DNA of 64,000 bases from Olsenella massiliensis (GTDB lineage Bacteria > Actinomycetota > Coriobacteriia > Coriobacteriales > Atopobiaceae): assembly GCF_001457795.1 (NCBI RefSeq), contig NZ_LN898211.1:372001-436000 (forward strand), in the 5' to 3' direction. The translations under genes were made by a program, and so were the position numbers. The notes beneath the pieces were generated by a model that ran no database searches, was not told the origin of the DNA, and saw only the letters and a program-made list of their open reading frames with translations. Position 1 is the first letter of the stretch. Each line of letters starts with the position of its first letter. This document shows, in pieces, positions 43,965 through 52,368 of the stretch.

Positions 43965-45251
43965 ATGCTCGACATCAAGTTCGTCAGAGAGAATCCCGAC
44001 GTCGTGGACACGTCCTGCGCCTCGAGACAGAACGCCCACTGGGATCGCGAGCGCTTCTTCGAGCTGGACGAGGCGCGCCGCGCCACCATCGGCGAAGTCG
44101 AGCGGCTTCAGGCGGAGCGTAACGCCACGTCAAAGATGATCGGCCAGCTCATGCGCGACGGCCGGCAGGATGAGGCCAACGCCGCCAAGGAACGGGTCGC
44201 GGCCAACAAGGGGCGCATCTCCTCGCTCGAGGGGCGGCGCTCCGACATCGACAAGGAGCTCTTTGACCTTGTCGCCGCCATTCCCAACATTCCCCACGAG
44301 TCCGTGCCCTACGGCAGGGACGACTCGGACAACCCGGTCGTGCGCAGCTGGGGCGAGCCCACCGCGTTTGACTTTGCGGCGCTGGCGCACTGGGACCTCG
44401 GCCCCGCCACCGGCATGATCGACTTCGACCGCGGCGTCAAGCTGGCGGGCACGCGCTTTTACCTGCTGGGGGGCGCCGGCGCCCTCATGGAGCGCGCCCT
44501 CATCGGCTTCTTCCTCGACCAGCACGTCAAGGCGGGGTTCAAGGAGTGGTGGCCACCCGTCATCGCCAACGCCGACTCGCTCTTTGGCACGGGCCAGCTG
44601 CCGAAGTTTGACGAGGACCTCTTCCACGTGAGCGGCGGGATGTACCTCATCCCCACGGCCGAGGTCATGCTCACCAACATCCATCGTGACGAGATCCTTG
44701 ACGGCGACGCGCTTCCCCTTCTCTACACGGCCTTCACCCCATGCTTCCGCGAGGAGGCGGGATCTGCGGGCCGGGACACGCGCGGCATCATCCGCGTCCA
44801 CGAGTTTGACAAGGTCGAGATGGTCAAGTTCGCCAAGCCGGAGGACTCCATGGACCAGCTTGAGTCCATGGTGGTCGAGGCGGAGAAGTGCCTCAGGCTC
44901 CTGGGCCTGCCCTATCGCGTCGTTACGCTCTGCACGGGCGACCTCGGCTTCTCGGCGACCAAGTGCTACGACATAGAGGTGTGGATGCCCAGCTACGACA
45001 ATTACAAGGAGATCTCCTCCTGCTCGAACTGCTGGGACTTCCAGGCGCGTCGCGCCAACATTCGCTATCGCGACCCCAAGGAGTTCAAGGGCTCTCGTCT
45101 GGTGCACACCCTCAACGGCTCGGGCCTTGCGGTGGGGCGCACCATGGCAGCCATCATGGAAAACTATCAGCAGGCGGACGGCTCCATCGTGGTGCCCGAG
45201 GCCCTGCGCCCCTACATGCGAGGCATGGAGGTCATCAGGCCCCTCTCGTGA
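43965..45251 (+). CDS. serS: Seryl-tRNA synthetase
   Basis: A 428-residue class II synthetase that charges tRNA-Ser; tRNA-Ser(GCT) is encoded 0.8 kb downstream. The N-terminal coiled-coil arm (about 25-105) is followed by the core: motif 2 FREEAGSAGRDTRGIIRVHEF and motif 3 GSGLAVGRTMAAIMENYQ near the end. It starts MLDIKFVRENPDVV at ATG 43965 with GGAGAGG upstream. The leader is too short for a T-box. A terminator follows at 45284. Confidence 0.97.
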   Translation: MLDIKFVRENPDVVDTSCASRQNAHWDRERFFELDEARRATIGEVERLQAERNATSKMIGQLMRDGRQDEANAAKERVAANKGRISSLEGRRSDIDKELFDLVAAIPNIPHESVPYGRDDSDNPVVRSWGEPTAFDFAALAHWDLGPATGMIDFDRGVKLAGTRFYLLGGAGALMERALIGFFLDQHVKAGFKEWWPPVIANADSLFGTGQLPKFDEDLFHVSGGMYLIPTAEVMLTNIHRDEILDGDALPLLYTAFTPCFREEAGSAGRDTRGIIRVHEFDKVEMVKFAKPEDSMDQLESMVVEAEKCLRLLGLPYRVVTLCTGDLGFSATKCYDIEVWMPSYDNYKEISSCSNCWDFQARRANIRYRDPKEFKGSRLVHTLNGSGLAVGRTMAAIMENYQQADGSIVVPEALRPYMRGMEVIRPLS

Positions 45252-45283
45252 CGACGTCAGGCGGCGCGTCAATGACCCAGAGC

Positions 45284-45310
45284 GGCGCCCGGTTTCCGGG
45301 CGCCTTTTTT
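45284..45310 (+). terminator. Intrinsic terminator after serS
   Basis: A perfect 9-bp stem GGCGCCCGG/CCGGGCGCC with loop TTT is followed by six T residues. Confidence 0.95.
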
Positions 45311-45323
45311 AGGCAGGTCCCTC

Positions 45324-45352
45324 TTGCGAGTATAGAACATATGTTCTATACT
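45324..45352 (+). promoter_or_regulatory. Promoter with embedded SOS (LexA-type) operator
   Basis: TATAGAACATATGTTCTATA (45331-45350) is a perfect 20-bp palindrome with the GAAC-N4-GTTC core of Gram-positive LexA boxes. TTGCGA (45324-45329) and TATACT (45347-45352) flank it with exactly 17 bp between, so the operator fills the promoter. The ATG of the next gene is 29 bp after the -10. The 14-bp core is identical to that at 7416-7429. Confidence 0.75.
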
Positions 45353-45380
45353 CGGGGCAGGTCACAAGAAGGGGGGTCAC

Positions 45381-45719
45381 ATGGCACGGCGGCAGGTGTT
45401 CTGGCACGAGGCGGAGGGTGACGAGGTCAGGGAGGCGGCGCTCATCGAGGGCGACGGCCTGGTCGTCATTGAGGAGTGCAGCAGCGGCCGATTGACTGAG
45501 GGGGTGTTTGGCGCTTTGAGCTACCGGAGGTCAGTGACGCTCGCGGACGATGAGGTGCGCCTCCGGGCCTGTCGCGCGCCCCGGCGTGGCAGCGCGCCGT
45601 CAGCGCTGATTCGGCTGCTTGCATGGTTCTATGCCACCTGCGCAGGGCGGCTCGTTGACATCGAGGACATTCTGGACGAGGCGGGCGTCGAGTATGCCTA
45701 CACGGCCTGCCCCGTATGA
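45381..45719 (+). CDS. Predicted SOS-inducible 112-residue protein, function unknown
   Basis: The ATG at 45381 has an AAGGGGGG site and lies 29 bp after the promoter's -10. The protein starts ARRQVFWHEAEGDEVREAAL and has short strand-like segments in its first half. A helical stretch (SALIRLLAWFYATCAGRLVD) and an acidic end (IEDILDEAGVEYAYTACPV) follow. There is no signal peptide and no domain I recognise. The LexA-type operator suggests a DNA-damage response role such as a division inhibitor or repair accessory, which is inference. It is a single-gene unit between serS and a convergent tRNA gene. Confidence 0.65.
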   Translation: MARRQVFWHEAEGDEVREAALIEGDGLVVIEECSSGRLTEGVFGALSYRRSVTLADDEVRLRACRAPRRGSAPSALIRLLAWFYATCAGRLVDIEDILDEAGVEYAYTACPV

Positions 45720-45738
45720 CGCCCCGCCACGTGCGTAA

Positions 45739-45764
45739 TAAAAAAGAGCCCCAAAAAGGGGCTC
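45739..45764 (-). terminator. Intrinsic terminator of tRNA-Arg(ACG), probably bidirectional
   Basis: The stem GAGCCCC/GGGGCTC with a five-base loop is followed, on the minus strand, by a run of T residues. It lies 12 bases after the tRNA end and also just after the stop of the plus-strand SOS gene. Confidence 0.9.
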
Positions 45765-45775
45765 CAGCTCTCGAG

Positions 45776-45852
45776 TGGTGCGGCGTACAGGATTCGAACC
45801 TGTGACGTTCTGATTCGTAGTCAGACCCTCTATCCAGCTGAGGTAACGCCGC
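45776..45852 (-). tRNA. tRNA-Arg (anticodon ACG)
   Basis: A 77-nt cloverleaf on the minus strand: acceptor GCGGCGT/ACGCCGC, anticodon arm TCTGA-CTACGAA-TCAGA giving ACG (A34 expected to become inosine), TψC loop TTCGAAT, encoded CCA. Confidence 0.96.
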
Positions 45853-45971
45853 GTGCAAGAAGTAGGATGCCATCCTGGAGGGAGGATGTCAAGCATGAAC
45901 AAAAAATAAATGACCCCGCATCGACCCGATCCCGTCGCAGGGCGCCTGCGGGTGGCCGGGCGTGGGGCACA

Positions 45972-46001
45972 GCGCCCGCAAGACGGTTAGCTTGCGGGCG
46001 C
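45972..46001 (-). terminator. Hairpin downstream of tRNA-Ser
   Basis: A perfect 11-bp stem GCGCCCGCAAG/CTTGCGGGCGC with an 8-base loop, 11 bases after the tRNA end. No T-run, so a processing or termination role is only likely. Confidence 0.5.
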
Positions 46002-46011
46002 CTAAGCTGTC

Positions 46012-46102
46012 TGGCGGAGAGCTGGGGATTCGAACCCCAGATAGTCTTGAGGACTATACTCGCTTAGCAGGCGAGCACCTTCGGCCTCTCGGTCAGCTCT
46101 CC
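46012..46102 (-). tRNA. tRNA-Ser (anticodon GCT)
   Basis: A 91-nt class II tRNA on the minus strand with a long variable arm: acceptor GGAGAGC/GCTCTCC, anticodon arm CTCGC-CTGCTAA-GCGAG giving GCT, TψC loop TTCGAAT, encoded CCA. It reads AGC/AGT. Confidence 0.96.
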
Positions 46103-46177
46103 AACGTGATGCTTGTGCATGATACCCCACAACGAAGTGGGCCACAACACCCACATGGCAGCGGGGCAAAAAGTCCC

Positions 46178-47191
46178 TCAGGCCATCAGGGTCTCGCGCA
46201 CCGTCACCTGGGGCGGGCAACGCCGCACGACATCCCAGTCAAAGCGACTCACGAGGTCGGCCGGCGCAAGCTCCTCGCCCGGCGAGGCCAGGCCGGCAAG
46301 GGACGCCAGCGCGCCCGTGACGCGGCGAGGGCTGACGCCCGCCGCGCGCAGCGAGTCCAGGCCCAGGGCGCGGTCTCGCTTGGAGAGCCTCCGACCGTCA
46401 GGGGCGACGAGCAGGGGCACGTGCGCGTAGCGCGGCGGCTCAAGCCCCAGAAGACGGGCTATGTACATCTGGCGAGCGGTTGATCCCAGCAGGTCATGCC
46501 CGCGCACGACCTCGCTGACGCCCATCAGGCCGTCATCCACCGTGACGGCCAGCTGATAGGCCACGATGCCGTCGCTGCGCCGCACGAGCACGTCGCCGCA
46601 GTCGCGCGAGAGCAGCTCGTGGCATGCGCCGCAGCAGAGGTCAACGAACTCGACCCTGTCGCCGGGGCTCCCCTCGTCAGGAACGCGCAGTCGCAGGGCA
46701 GGGGGCCTTTGCGCCTGCCTGCGCGCCACCTCCTGCGCGCTCAGGTGTCGGCAGGTTCCACGATAGACGTACGTGCCGTCGGAGGCGTGCGGCGCACTTG
46801 CCGCATGGAGCTCGCTGCGGCTGCAGAAGCAGGGATAGGTCAGACCGTCCCTCTCGAGCCTGTCGATGGCGTCTCGGTAGAGCTCGCCCCTCTCGCTCTG
46901 ATAGAAGGGACCCTCGTCCCAGCACAGCCCCAGCCAGTCAAGGTCGCGCATGAGGAGCTCGGCGGCGTCGGCCTGACGGGTGCGCGGGTCAAGGTCCTCG
47001 ACGCGCAGGACGAGGGTGCCTCCCTGGGAGCGGACGGAAAGCCAGGACAGGAGCGCCACGAAGGCGTTTCCCAGATGCATCCTCCCCGAGGGGGTGGGGG
47101 CAAAGCGCCCACGGCAGGGACCGCCCGCGGACGCCTTGGCGTCGGCCGTGGCGCTCGCGTGCGGTGACCTTTTGCGGCTGCTCGCATCCAT
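46178..47191 (-). CDS. gluQ: Glutamyl-queuosine tRNA(Asp) synthetase
   Basis: A 337-residue truncated relative of glutamyl-tRNA synthetase that lacks the anticodon-binding domain and attaches Glu to queuosine in tRNA-Asp. It has RFAPTPSGRMHLGNAFVA (HIGH-like), RVEDLDPRT and LSKRDRALGLDSLRAAG (KMSKS-like). Cysteines CFC and CC-type pairs near CFCSRSEL and CCGACHELL fit a zinc site. ATG 47191; the first 25 residues are low complexity. A queT transporter gene lies 3.3 kb away, consistent with queuosine use. Confidence 0.92.
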   Translation of the reverse strand: MDASSRKRSPHASATADAKASAGGPCRGRFAPTPSGRMHLGNAFVALLSWLSVRSQGGTLVLRVEDLDPRTRQADAAELLMRDLDWLGLCWDEGPFYQSERGELYRDAIDRLERDGLTYPCFCSRSELHAASAPHASDGTYVYRGTCRHLSAQEVARRQAQRPPALRLRVPDEGSPGDRVEFVDLCCGACHELLSRDCGDVLVRRSDGIVAYQLAVTVDDGLMGVSEVVRGHDLLGSTARQMYIARLLGLEPPRYAHVPLLVAPDGRRLSKRDRALGLDSLRAAGVSPRRVTGALASLAGLASPGEELAPADLVSRFDWDVVRRCPPQVTVRETLMA

Positions 47192-47254
47192 GCGTCCATG
47201 GTAGCGCGCCCTCGGCGATGGCCGTTGTGGCGCGAGATATGCAAATGACGTGCA

Positions 47255-47449
47255 AAATGTAGCATTATATTGGAAATTAATTTAAATATATACAGTAAAA
47301 TATCAATTTACCTTTGGAAACGCGAAACGTGCCGTTTGGAGAATCCAATAAAATCACGAATACAAGCGCCTGCTTTGGCGCTACTGTCAATCCGTATCGA
47401 TACCGTCTATGTGGCCCGGCTGGGGTCACGGCACATGAAGGAGCGCCCT
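47255..47449 (+). promoter_or_regulatory. AT-rich promoter/leader of the carbamate kinase gene
   Basis: About 130 bp (47255-47385) are strikingly A+T-rich compared with the surroundings, then the sequence returns to GC-rich. The coding frame is open through it from 47270, but the composition is not that of coding DNA. I see no clear riboswitch or repressor site. It probably holds a regulated promoter. Confidence 0.45.
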
Positions 47450-48418
47450 ATGTCAAAGCCCTACGGCAAGCCCAACCGCGTCGTCATCGCCCTGGGGGGC
47501 AACGCTCTCGGCAACACGCCCGAGGAGCAGATCGAGAAGGTCCGCGCGGCTGCCCCCACGCTGCTCCGCGTCATCGAGCAGGGCAACGAGATCATCATCA
47601 CCCACGGCAACGGCCCCCAGGTCGGCATGATTCAGAACGCCTTCGCCGCCGCCCACAAGGACGAGCCCGGCAAGATCCCGGCCATGGATCTCCCCGAGTG
47701 CGGCGCCATGTCCCAGGGCTACATCGGCTATCACCTCCAGCAGGCAATCGGCGCCGCCATGCACAAGGAGTACAAGCGCTGGCACGTGGCGACCGTCGTG
47801 ACGCAGATCGAGGTCGACCCCGACGACGAGGCGTTCAAGAACCCCACCAAGCCCATCGGCGCCTTCATGTCACGCGAGGAGGCCGACGCCGAGCTCGCCA
47901 AGCACCCCGACTGGAGCGTTGTCGAGGACTCCGGTCGCGGCTGGAGGCGCGTCGTGGCCTCTCCCGAGCCCAAGAAGATCGTCGAGGCCACGAGCATCCT
48001 GAACCTCCTCGACAACGAGTTCATCGTCATCGCCTGCGGCGGCGGTGGCATCCCCGTCGTGCGCGACTACGCGGACAAGGGCGCCTACAAGGGCGTCGCC
48101 GCCGTCATCGACAAGGACATGGGCGGCGAGCTCCTCGCCGAGGACTGCTCCGCCGACACCCTCGTCCTGCTCACGGCTGTCGACCACGTGGCCGTCAACT
48201 TTGGCAAGCCCGACCAGAGGGACCTCGAGGACCTCACGGTCGAGGAGGCCAAGGCCTACGTCGCCGAGGGCCAGTTTGGCAAGGGGTCCATGGAGCCCAA
48301 GGTGAAGGCGGGCATCAAGTTCGCCGAGAGCCGCCCCGGCCGCGTCTGCATCATCGGCTCGCTTGAGAAGGCCGCGGAGGCCATGGCGGGCATCTCGGGA
48401 ACGCGCATTCACGACTAG
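47450..48418 (+). CDS. arcC: Carbamate kinase
   Basis: A 322-residue amino-acid kinase that makes ATP and carbamate from carbamoyl phosphate, usually the last step of arginine or citrulline fermentation. It has RVVIALGGNALGNTPEEQ, ITHGNGPQVGMIQNA, ACGGGGIPVVRD and AVIDKDMGGELLAEDCSADT. I chose ATG 47450 because AAGGAG lies six bases upstream and the family start follows (MSKPYGK). No arcA or arcB lies next to it, so its carbamoyl phosphate source is elsewhere. argG and argH are 22 kb away. Confidence 0.95.
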   Translation: MSKPYGKPNRVVIALGGNALGNTPEEQIEKVRAAAPTLLRVIEQGNEIIITHGNGPQVGMIQNAFAAAHKDEPGKIPAMDLPECGAMSQGYIGYHLQQAIGAAMHKEYKRWHVATVVTQIEVDPDDEAFKNPTKPIGAFMSREEADAELAKHPDWSVVEDSGRGWRRVVASPEPKKIVEATSILNLLDNEFIVIACGGGGIPVVRDYADKGAYKGVAAVIDKDMGGELLAEDCSADTLVLLTAVDHVAVNFGKPDQRDLEDLTVEEAKAYVAEGQFGKGSMEPKVKAGIKFAESRPGRVCIIGSLEKAAEAMAGISGTRIHD

Positions 48419-48512
48419 ACGTCTGCACGCGCATGCGCGACTAGGCGTCTGTGCGCAGGCATGGGGGACGTCCGCGCGGCGACTCGGACTGGGTCGTGCG
48501 GAGCGTCTCGGG

Positions 48513-48541
48513 GACGGGGCCCGCTAGGCGGGCCCCGTCTT
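48513..48541 (+). terminator. Intrinsic terminator after carbamate kinase
   Basis: A perfect 12-bp stem GACGGGGCCCGC/GCGGGCCCCGTC with loop TAG and a short T-containing tail. Confidence 0.7.
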
Positions 48542-48629
48542 GCGCCTGCGGTCCGTTCTTGAGCGGGCGTGTGGGGCGTGGCAGCTGCTACCATACGGTT
48601 CACGGACACCACGACCCCAGGAGGCCCGG

Positions 48630-49289
48630 ATGGTCGATGACATGCAGACTGCCGCCTCGTTTGAGCTGGGCGAGCCCGCGCTCGTGTGCCGCTGGCGCCT
48701 CGCCGGTGGCCGCCTTCCGCTGGAGAACCGCCACCTGCGCGCCCTGCGCCGTCGAGAGGTCGGCGGCGAGCCCGTTGACGTCGCCCTCGTCGCCTGGGCC
48801 AAGCAGCATGTGGAATGGACGCTCCCCGCGGGCGCGGCGCGCCACCCGGACGGCGTGCTGATGCTCGTCGTTGACACGAACGGCCAGGCCGCCATGACCG
48901 TGGGCCCCTACGAGGGGCTCCCTGACGTGACGCTTCGCGCGCTCGGGCGCCGGGCGCGCCGCGCGGAGCTCGAGGGGGTCGAGACGGGCATCAGCCCCGA
49001 GAGCCTCTGGGTCGTCTTTGAGGGGACCCTGCTCTGGAACGTGGCGCCCGGTGCCATGCCCTCGGGCGCCACGTCCCTCGTCGAGGACCTGGCGCACTCG
49101 GTCGGGCTTGTCGTCCGTCGCCGCGAAGGCCTGCTCGCCGACCTCCGTGACGGGGAGGTCGTGCCCTCGGAGGCCTTTCTCGTCTCGGACGAGCACGGCG
49201 TGGTCGTGGCGAGCGACTTCGCGGGGTCTGAGGGGCGGCGCTTCAGGGAGGGTCTCGAGAGGTTGTGGGAGCAGACGCGCAAGGAGTGA
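48630..49289 (+). CDS. Protein resembling class IV aminotransferases, probably divergent
   Basis: A 219-residue protein, shorter than class IV aminotransferases (about 280). FELGEPALVCRWRLAGGRLPLENRHLRAL resembles the N-terminal part, and the second half (SLWVVFEGTLLWNVAPGAMPSG, then SVGLVVRRREGLLADLRDGE, SEAFLVSDEHGVV) follows the class IV strand pattern. The PLP lysine region is not clearly present, so it may not be catalytic. ATG 48630 follows AGGAGG; the frame is open to 48540 without support. Assignment is tentative. Confidence 0.45.
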   Translation: MVDDMQTAASFELGEPALVCRWRLAGGRLPLENRHLRALRRREVGGEPVDVALVAWAKQHVEWTLPAGAARHPDGVLMLVVDTNGQAAMTVGPYEGLPDVTLRALGRRARRAELEGVETGISPESLWVVFEGTLLWNVAPGAMPSGATSLVEDLAHSVGLVVRRREGLLADLRDGEVVPSEAFLVSDEHGVVVASDFAGSEGRRFREGLERLWEQTRKE

Positions 49290-49371
49290 CGGCGCCGCGC
49301 GCGGCGAGGGCGTCCGTCCGTGCGGCGATGGGAGGGGGCGGAGCCCCCCGCAGGCGCCCGTGACCCCCTTC

Positions 49372-50289
49372 TCACACGCCCCGGAACCCCCGTCCCACGA
49401 TCTCGGAGCTGTTGACCATGGTGAGAAACGCCTCGCGGTCGTAGTCCTGCAGGAAGAGCCGCAGCTTCGTTGCCTCGCGTCGCGTGAGCACCGTGACCAC
49501 CACCTCGTACCGTTGACCCTTGAAGGCGCCGGTCTCGGTGCGCAGGGTCGCGGTGCGGTGCAGCCCGTGCACGATGAAGCGGACGAGCCTGCGGGGGTCC
49601 CTGCACAGGACGGTGCATACCTTACGCTGGTTGATGCTCTCGATGGCCCCGTCAATGAAGAGCGTCTTACAGACGAGGCCCAGCACGCAGTACAGGCCGG
49701 TGCGCGGCCCATAGAGCCAAAACGCCGCGAGGACGATGAGGGCGTCCGACACCATGAGGGCCTTGCCGATCTCCAGCGACGTGTGACGCTTGAGAATCAT
49801 GGCGAGGATGTCGGTCCCGCCCGTCGAGGCGCCTATGTTGAACACGATGGCGCTGCCCACGGCAGGAAGGAGCACGGCAAAGATCAGCTCGAGCATGGTG
49901 TCGCCGGTCAGGGGGGCCGCCAGGGGCAGGGCCCATTCCACGGCGGAGACGTAGGCCGAGAGGGCAAAGGACGAGAAGACGGTCCACCCCATGGTCGTGC
50001 GGTCGAGGAAGACGAGGCCCAAGAGGACGAGGCCGGCGTTGACGATCCACATGAACGACCCCACGTGCAGCGCCGGGAAGAGCGTCGAGAGGATGATCGA
50101 GATGCCCGAGGTGCCGCCGAGCGCAAAGTGGTTGGGCGCCTTGAATAGGGCGATGCCGATCGCGGTGATGGCCAGCCCAAGGTTGATCTCGGCAAAGAAC
50201 ACGATGCCCCGGGGACGCTCCCGTCGCTGCGACAGGCGCAGGGACTCGGCTCGCTCTGCGGGTGTCGTCTCATTCTCCAGGCGTTCCAC
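49372..50289 (-). CDS. YitT family membrane protein
   Basis: A 305-residue protein with five or six membrane segments in residues 30-205, containing FKAPNHFALGGTSGISIIL and GSAIVFNIGASTGGTDILAMIL, typical of the YitT/DUF161 domain. The C-terminal soluble DUF2179 domain follows (YEVVVTVLTRREATKLRLFL). The start is GTG 50289 with GGGAGAGAG upstream. The biochemical function of the family is not established. Confidence 0.88.
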   Translation of the reverse strand: MERLENETTPAERAESLRLSQRRERPRGIVFFAEINLGLAITAIGIALFKAPNHFALGGTSGISIILSTLFPALHVGSFMWIVNAGLVLLGLVFLDRTTMGWTVFSSFALSAYVSAVEWALPLAAPLTGDTMLELIFAVLLPAVGSAIVFNIGASTGGTDILAMILKRHTSLEIGKALMVSDALIVLAAFWLYGPRTGLYCVLGLVCKTLFIDGAIESINQRKVCTVLCRDPRRLVRFIVHGLHRTATLRTETGAFKGQRYEVVVTVLTRREATKLRLFLQDYDREAFLTMVNSSEIVGRGFRGV

Positions 50290-50470
50290 GAGGCAGTCCC
50301 TCTCTCCCGTTGAAGTTGCGACCCCCCGCCGCGACAGGGGGCATCGCTCGTGACGTCACCATGCGACCATACAGGCTAGAATACAGAAGGCTGTCCCGCA
50401 ACTTGTCAAGGGGTGTCACGGCGGGCGGCGGCGCTCGCCGGTCGCTTGTTCCACAAGGAGGTGGCAAAAC

Positions 50471-51127
50471 GTGAATCGTTCCGCTGAAGCCAGACGGGAG
50501 GTGGGCTGCGCCCCTGACGCGGCCGCCGCCGACGCGCTCGCGCGCCACATGACGCGCATCGCCGCGATTGCGGCGCTCTACGCGGCCCTCACCCTGGTGT
50601 GCCTGCTCTTCTTGGGGGGGCTCGCCTGGGGTCCCGTGCAGTTTCGCCTCTCGGAGGCCGTCTGCGCCCTTGCCCTGCTCACGGCGGATGCCGTGCCGGG
50701 CCTGACGTTGGGCTGCGCCCTTGCCAACCTCATCAACATCGCGCTGTCGGGCACGGGCATGCTCGGCATGTTGGACGTGGTCTTTGGTTCGGCGGCAACC
50801 CTCGTAGGCGCCTGGGCGAGCTGGCGCCTGCGCCGCAGGCCACGCCTCGCGCTGGCGGGCCCCGTCCTCGCCAACGCCCTCATCGTGCCGGCCTATCTGC
50901 CCCTGCTCCTTCAGGGCGTGGGCTTCTACACCATTCCCTTCACGTCCATCCCGCTCGACGGCAGCTACCCGCTGATGTACCTCTTTGGCCTTGTCGCCAC
51001 GGGAGTCGGCGAGGCCGTCGTGCTCTATGCCCTGGGACTGCCGCTCGCCCGCGCCCTGCGCGAGTCCCCGCTCTTTGCCGGGCGATACGACGACGCCCGC
51101 GGCGACAAGACGGGTGCGGCCGCGTGA
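50471..51127 (+). CDS. queT: QueT family transporter (predicted queuosine-precursor uptake)
   Basis: A 218-residue protein with five or six membrane segments. The motif block ALYAALTLVCLLFLGGLAWG-PVQFRLSEA-CALALLTADAVPGLTLGCALAN matches QueT, a substrate component of ECF-type uptake systems for queuosine precursors. The start is GTG 50471 with AAGGAGG upstream. A preQ1 riboswitch was looked for in the 90 bp before the start and not recognised. Its stop overlaps the next gene (GTGA). gluQ at 46.2 kb uses queuosine-modified tRNA. Confidence 0.88.
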   Translation: MNRSAEARREVGCAPDAAAADALARHMTRIAAIAALYAALTLVCLLFLGGLAWGPVQFRLSEAVCALALLTADAVPGLTLGCALANLINIALSGTGMLGMLDVVFGSAATLVGAWASWRLRRRPRLALAGPVLANALIVPAYLPLLLQGVGFYTIPFTSIPLDGSYPLMYLFGLVATGVGEAVVLYALGLPLARALRESPLFAGRYDDARGDKTGAAA

Positions 51128-52368
51128 ACCCTGCGATCGTCATACCGTCGTACTGGACCGAGAGGGACGCCCCTCCCGTCATCGGGCAGGTGGTGTCATA
51201 TGATCACGCCACGCCCATCGACAAGCCCCTGCCCGAGCTCGAGCTCTGCCTTGACTCGCTCGACGCGGTTCGCGGCGTCCTGCGCGTCATCGTCCTGCTC
51301 GTGTCCCCGCCTGAGTGCGCCGAGGCGGCCCGTGCCCGCATCGAGGGCATCTGTCGCATGCATCCCGCGCTGAACCCGCTCATCGTCGGTCCCGACGAGG
51401 GCAAGGAGATTCTGCGCGTGGTGGCGCGCGTCGCGCCGCGCCTTTCGGGCGAGCCCGTCGCCCTCAGGGGATATGGCGCCATCAGGAACATGGGAATCGC
51501 GGTGTGCGCGGCCCTCGGGCACGACGTCGCGGTGTTTTTGGATGACGACGAGGTGGCGGCAGACGAGAACTTCCTGATTGACGCGGTCCACGGTCTGGGC
51601 ATGGAGACCCGCCAGAGGCTCCCCATCTATGCAAAGAGCGGCTTCTTCCTGCGCAAGGACGAGTCGCCGTTCGCCCCGGTGGACACCGTCGCGTCCCGCA
51701 CTCACTTTTGGCCGAAGAACGCCGAGTTCAATTTGTGGATGCGCCGCGCGCTCACGGCCACGCGCATCTCTCGCTCAAACACGCTCTGTGGCAGCTGCTT
51801 CGCCCTGTCGGCGCAGGCGTTCGGGCGCGTTGCCTTTGACCCCTTCATCACGCGCGGCGAGGACCTCGACTACCTCCTCAACCTGCGCATGCGGGGCATG
51901 GACGTCTGGTTTGACAACGCCTGGCGCGTGCGCCACACGGCGGCGAGGCAGCCGTCCTGCGCGGCTTCCTTCCTGCAGGACGTCCATCGCTGGGAGTACG
52001 AGCTTGCCAAGCTCGCCGCGGGCAACGCCACCATCGGGCTGCGCCAGGTCCGCCCCGAGTCGCTCGAGCCCTATCCGTCGGCGTGGCTGTCGCCCACCGT
52101 GCAGAGGCGCATATTCCTCACGGCGCTGCTGCGGGTCGTGCGCGGCCCCGAACGTCGCGCTTATCTGGGCATCCTGCTCATGGGACAGCTGCGCGCCCGC
52201 CGTTGGGCGCGTCGCGAGGTCGAGCGCTACTTTGAGCTTCAGACCTATTGGCCGCGCATCGTGGCCGAGCTGTGGGACAATCGCCCCCTCGCGCTGCGGC
52301 TTCAGCGACTCGGCCAGCCCGCCGAGGCGCCCTTTGCCCCCTCGTTGACGGACGACGACGATGAGTAG
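51124..52368 (+). CDS. Family 2-like glycosyltransferase
   Basis: A 414-residue protein starting at GTG 51124 (NPAIVIPSYWTERDAPP), overlapping the queT stop by four bases. The GT-A nucleotide-sugar motif is HDVAVFLDDDEVAADENFL near residue 140. Later segments SNTLCGSCFALSAQAFG and ITRGEDLDYLLNLRMRG (acidic catalytic ED) complete the GT-A pattern. There is no membrane segment. Acceptor and sugar are unknown. The stop overlaps the start of the sensor kinase by eight bases, so a cell-surface polymer made by this enzyme may be linked to that regulator. Confidence 0.8.
   Translation: MNPAIVIPSYWTERDAPPVIGQVVSYDHATPIDKPLPELELCLDSLDAVRGVLRVIVLLVSPPECAEAARARIEGICRMHPALNPLIVGPDEGKEILRVVARVAPRLSGEPVALRGYGAIRNMGIAVCAALGHDVAVFLDDDEVAADENFLIDAVHGLGMETRQRLPIYAKSGFFLRKDESPFAPVDTVASRTHFWPKNAEFNLWMRRALTATRISRSNTLCGSCFALSAQAFGRVAFDPFITRGEDLDYLLNLRMRGMDVWFDNAWRVRHTAARQPSCAASFLQDVHRWEYELAKLAAGNATIGLRQVRPESLEPYPSAWLSPTVQRRIFLTALLRVVRGPERRAYLGILLMGQLRARRWARREVERYFELQTYWPRIVAELWDNRPLALRLQRLGQPAEAPFAPSLTDDDDE

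Noticed and set aside
50380-50470. preQ1 riboswitch upstream of queT
   Set aside because: I could not find the conserved loop and tail elements of the known preQ1 classes.
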